Assembly (NCBI GenBank): GCA_945787925.1
Contig: CALZJY010000118.1
Coordinates: forward strand, 1-6,587
DNA: 6,587 nucleotides
Source: an uncultured Anaerosporobacter sp.
Lineage (GTDB): Bacteria; Bacillota; Clostridia; Lachnospirales; Lachnospiraceae
Direction of reading: 5' to 3'
The notes beneath the pieces were generated by a model. That model was not told the DNA's origin. It saw only the letters and a program-made list of their open reading frames with translations, and made no database searches. This document shows positions 5,927-6,587 of the stretch, piece after piece; the first letter of the stretch is position 1, and each line of letters starts with the position of its first letter. Position numbers and translations under genes: made by a program.

Positions 5927-6587
5927 ATGGATGGGATTCACTTGACTGGCAGGGCAACAGTGGACAGGCCTTGGATGAAATACTATCCACCTGGGGTAGA
6001 GTATTCTGAGGCGTCCTATCACATGACGATGGAAAAATTTTTTAGAAAACACTGTAAACGTACCAATGAGCCAGTAATCGAGTATTATGGCCATATGATG
6101 AGTTTCAACGAGATATTAGATAAGGCGGACCTTGTTGCACGTGGACTTAAGGCAGTAGGCGTTAAAGAGGGTGAGCATATCACCATGTTTTTGCAGACGG
6201 TACCGGAGTTTTTAATGTTGCTTTTGGGCGCTGAGAAGATTGGTGCAGTCATTCTTTGCCGTGATGGTACTCCAGAAGAGAATGTAGAGGCTTTGAAGTC
6301 TGCTAGGGGTTCTATACTTTTCGCTCATGATTATCTATCAAAAGAGGAAGAAGAGATGTACTATGAAGCGAACCCAGAATTGAAACACATTATTCTTGTT
6401 TCACCATTTACATATGCAAAAGAGTCAACGATTCCAATGTACATAATGGATAACATCCTTTCGCGCTATTCAGAAGAAGAAGCATGCAGTTCACAGAGTA
6501 TGACATGGAAGGAATTTTTAAAAATAGGAAAAAACTACAAAGGAGAGTATCTGGCAAAAGAAGATCCAGGACGTACCCTGTATGGCA
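5927..6587 (+). CDS. AMP-forming acyl-CoA synthetase/ligase, N-terminal part (3'-truncated)
   Basis: The frame opens at ATG 5927, eight bases after a strong GGGGAGG site, and stays open for 220 codons to the window edge. It begins MDGIHLTGRATVDRPWMKYY, and the N-terminal pattern is that of the AMP-binding (ANL) superfamily: a helix MTMEKFFRKHCKRTNEPVIE, the phrase SFNEILDKADLVARGLKAVG, then VKEGEHITMFLQTVPEFLML and LLGAEKIGAVILCRDGTPEE. These enzymes activate a carboxylic acid with ATP to an acyl-adenylate and transfer it to CoA in the cytoplasm. The phosphate-binding loop would follow DPGRTLYG, exactly where the window stops, so no catalytic motif is visible. A fatty-acid or aromatic-acid substrate is possible. 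The adenylation domain of a larger protein cannot be excluded. Full relatives are about 500-600 residues. Confidence 0.82.
   Translation, partial: MDGIHLTGRATVDRPWMKYYPPGVEYSEASYHMTMEKFFRKHCKRTNEPVIEYYGHMMSFNEILDKADLVARGLKAVGVKEGEHITMFLQTVPEFLMLLLGAEKIGAVILCRDGTPEENVEALKSARGSILFAHDYLSKEEEEMYYEANPELKHIILVSPFTYAKESTIPMYIMDNILSRYSEEEACSSQSMTWKEFLKIGKNYKGEYLAKEDPGRTLYG

Noticed and set aside
5885..6094. 69-codon minus-strand frame over the synthetase start
   Set aside because: It lies antisense to a well-supported coding start with a strong ribosome binding site and shows no family features.

Overview
The window is AT-rich, with A/T-biased third positions, strong purine-rich ribosome binding sites, SigA-type promoters and hairpin-plus-T-run terminators. 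A SpoVB/YtgP-like flippase, a YhgE/Pip-type protein and a TetR regulator with a C-terminal region of the type common in Firmicutes all fit a low-GC Gram-positive bacterium. Clostridia, possibly Lachnospiraceae, is the most likely group. That placement is an inference from style and gene content, not from a marker gene.

Layout. (1) Positions 1-1155 (+) hold the 3' part of a polytopic MOP-superfamily lipid/polysaccharide flippase, open at the left edge. (2) A hairpin at 1157-1192 with A and T runs on both sides serves as a shared terminator for this gene and for the convergent tetR gene. (3) Positions 1200-1784 (-) encode a TetR-family regulator. (4) The 305-base divergent region 1785-2089 carries a good promoter for each flanking gene and several short dyads that could be operators. 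(5) Positions 2090-4975 (+) encode a 961-residue YhgE/Pip-type membrane protein, with two arrays of xxxLxxG repeats between one N-terminal and five C-terminal membrane spans. (6) Two strong hairpins in tandem (4982-5019 and 5031-5070) end that transcription unit. (7) About 850 bases (5071-5926) carry no convincing gene but are rich in dyads: a predicted three-way junction, an orphan terminator with a possible promoter about 120 bases upstream, an exact 16-bp direct repeat, and the promoter of the next gene. (8) From 5927 (+) to the right edge runs the start of an AMP-forming acyl-CoA synthetase-type enzyme, cut just before its expected phosphate-binding loop.

How they fit together. The TetR regulator probably controls its own gene and the divergent yhgE-like gene, an arrangement known for this pair of families in Firmicutes. 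The flippase and the synthetase look like separate transcription units. No complete novel system is evident. The least explained part is the structured non-coding stretch 5071-5785.
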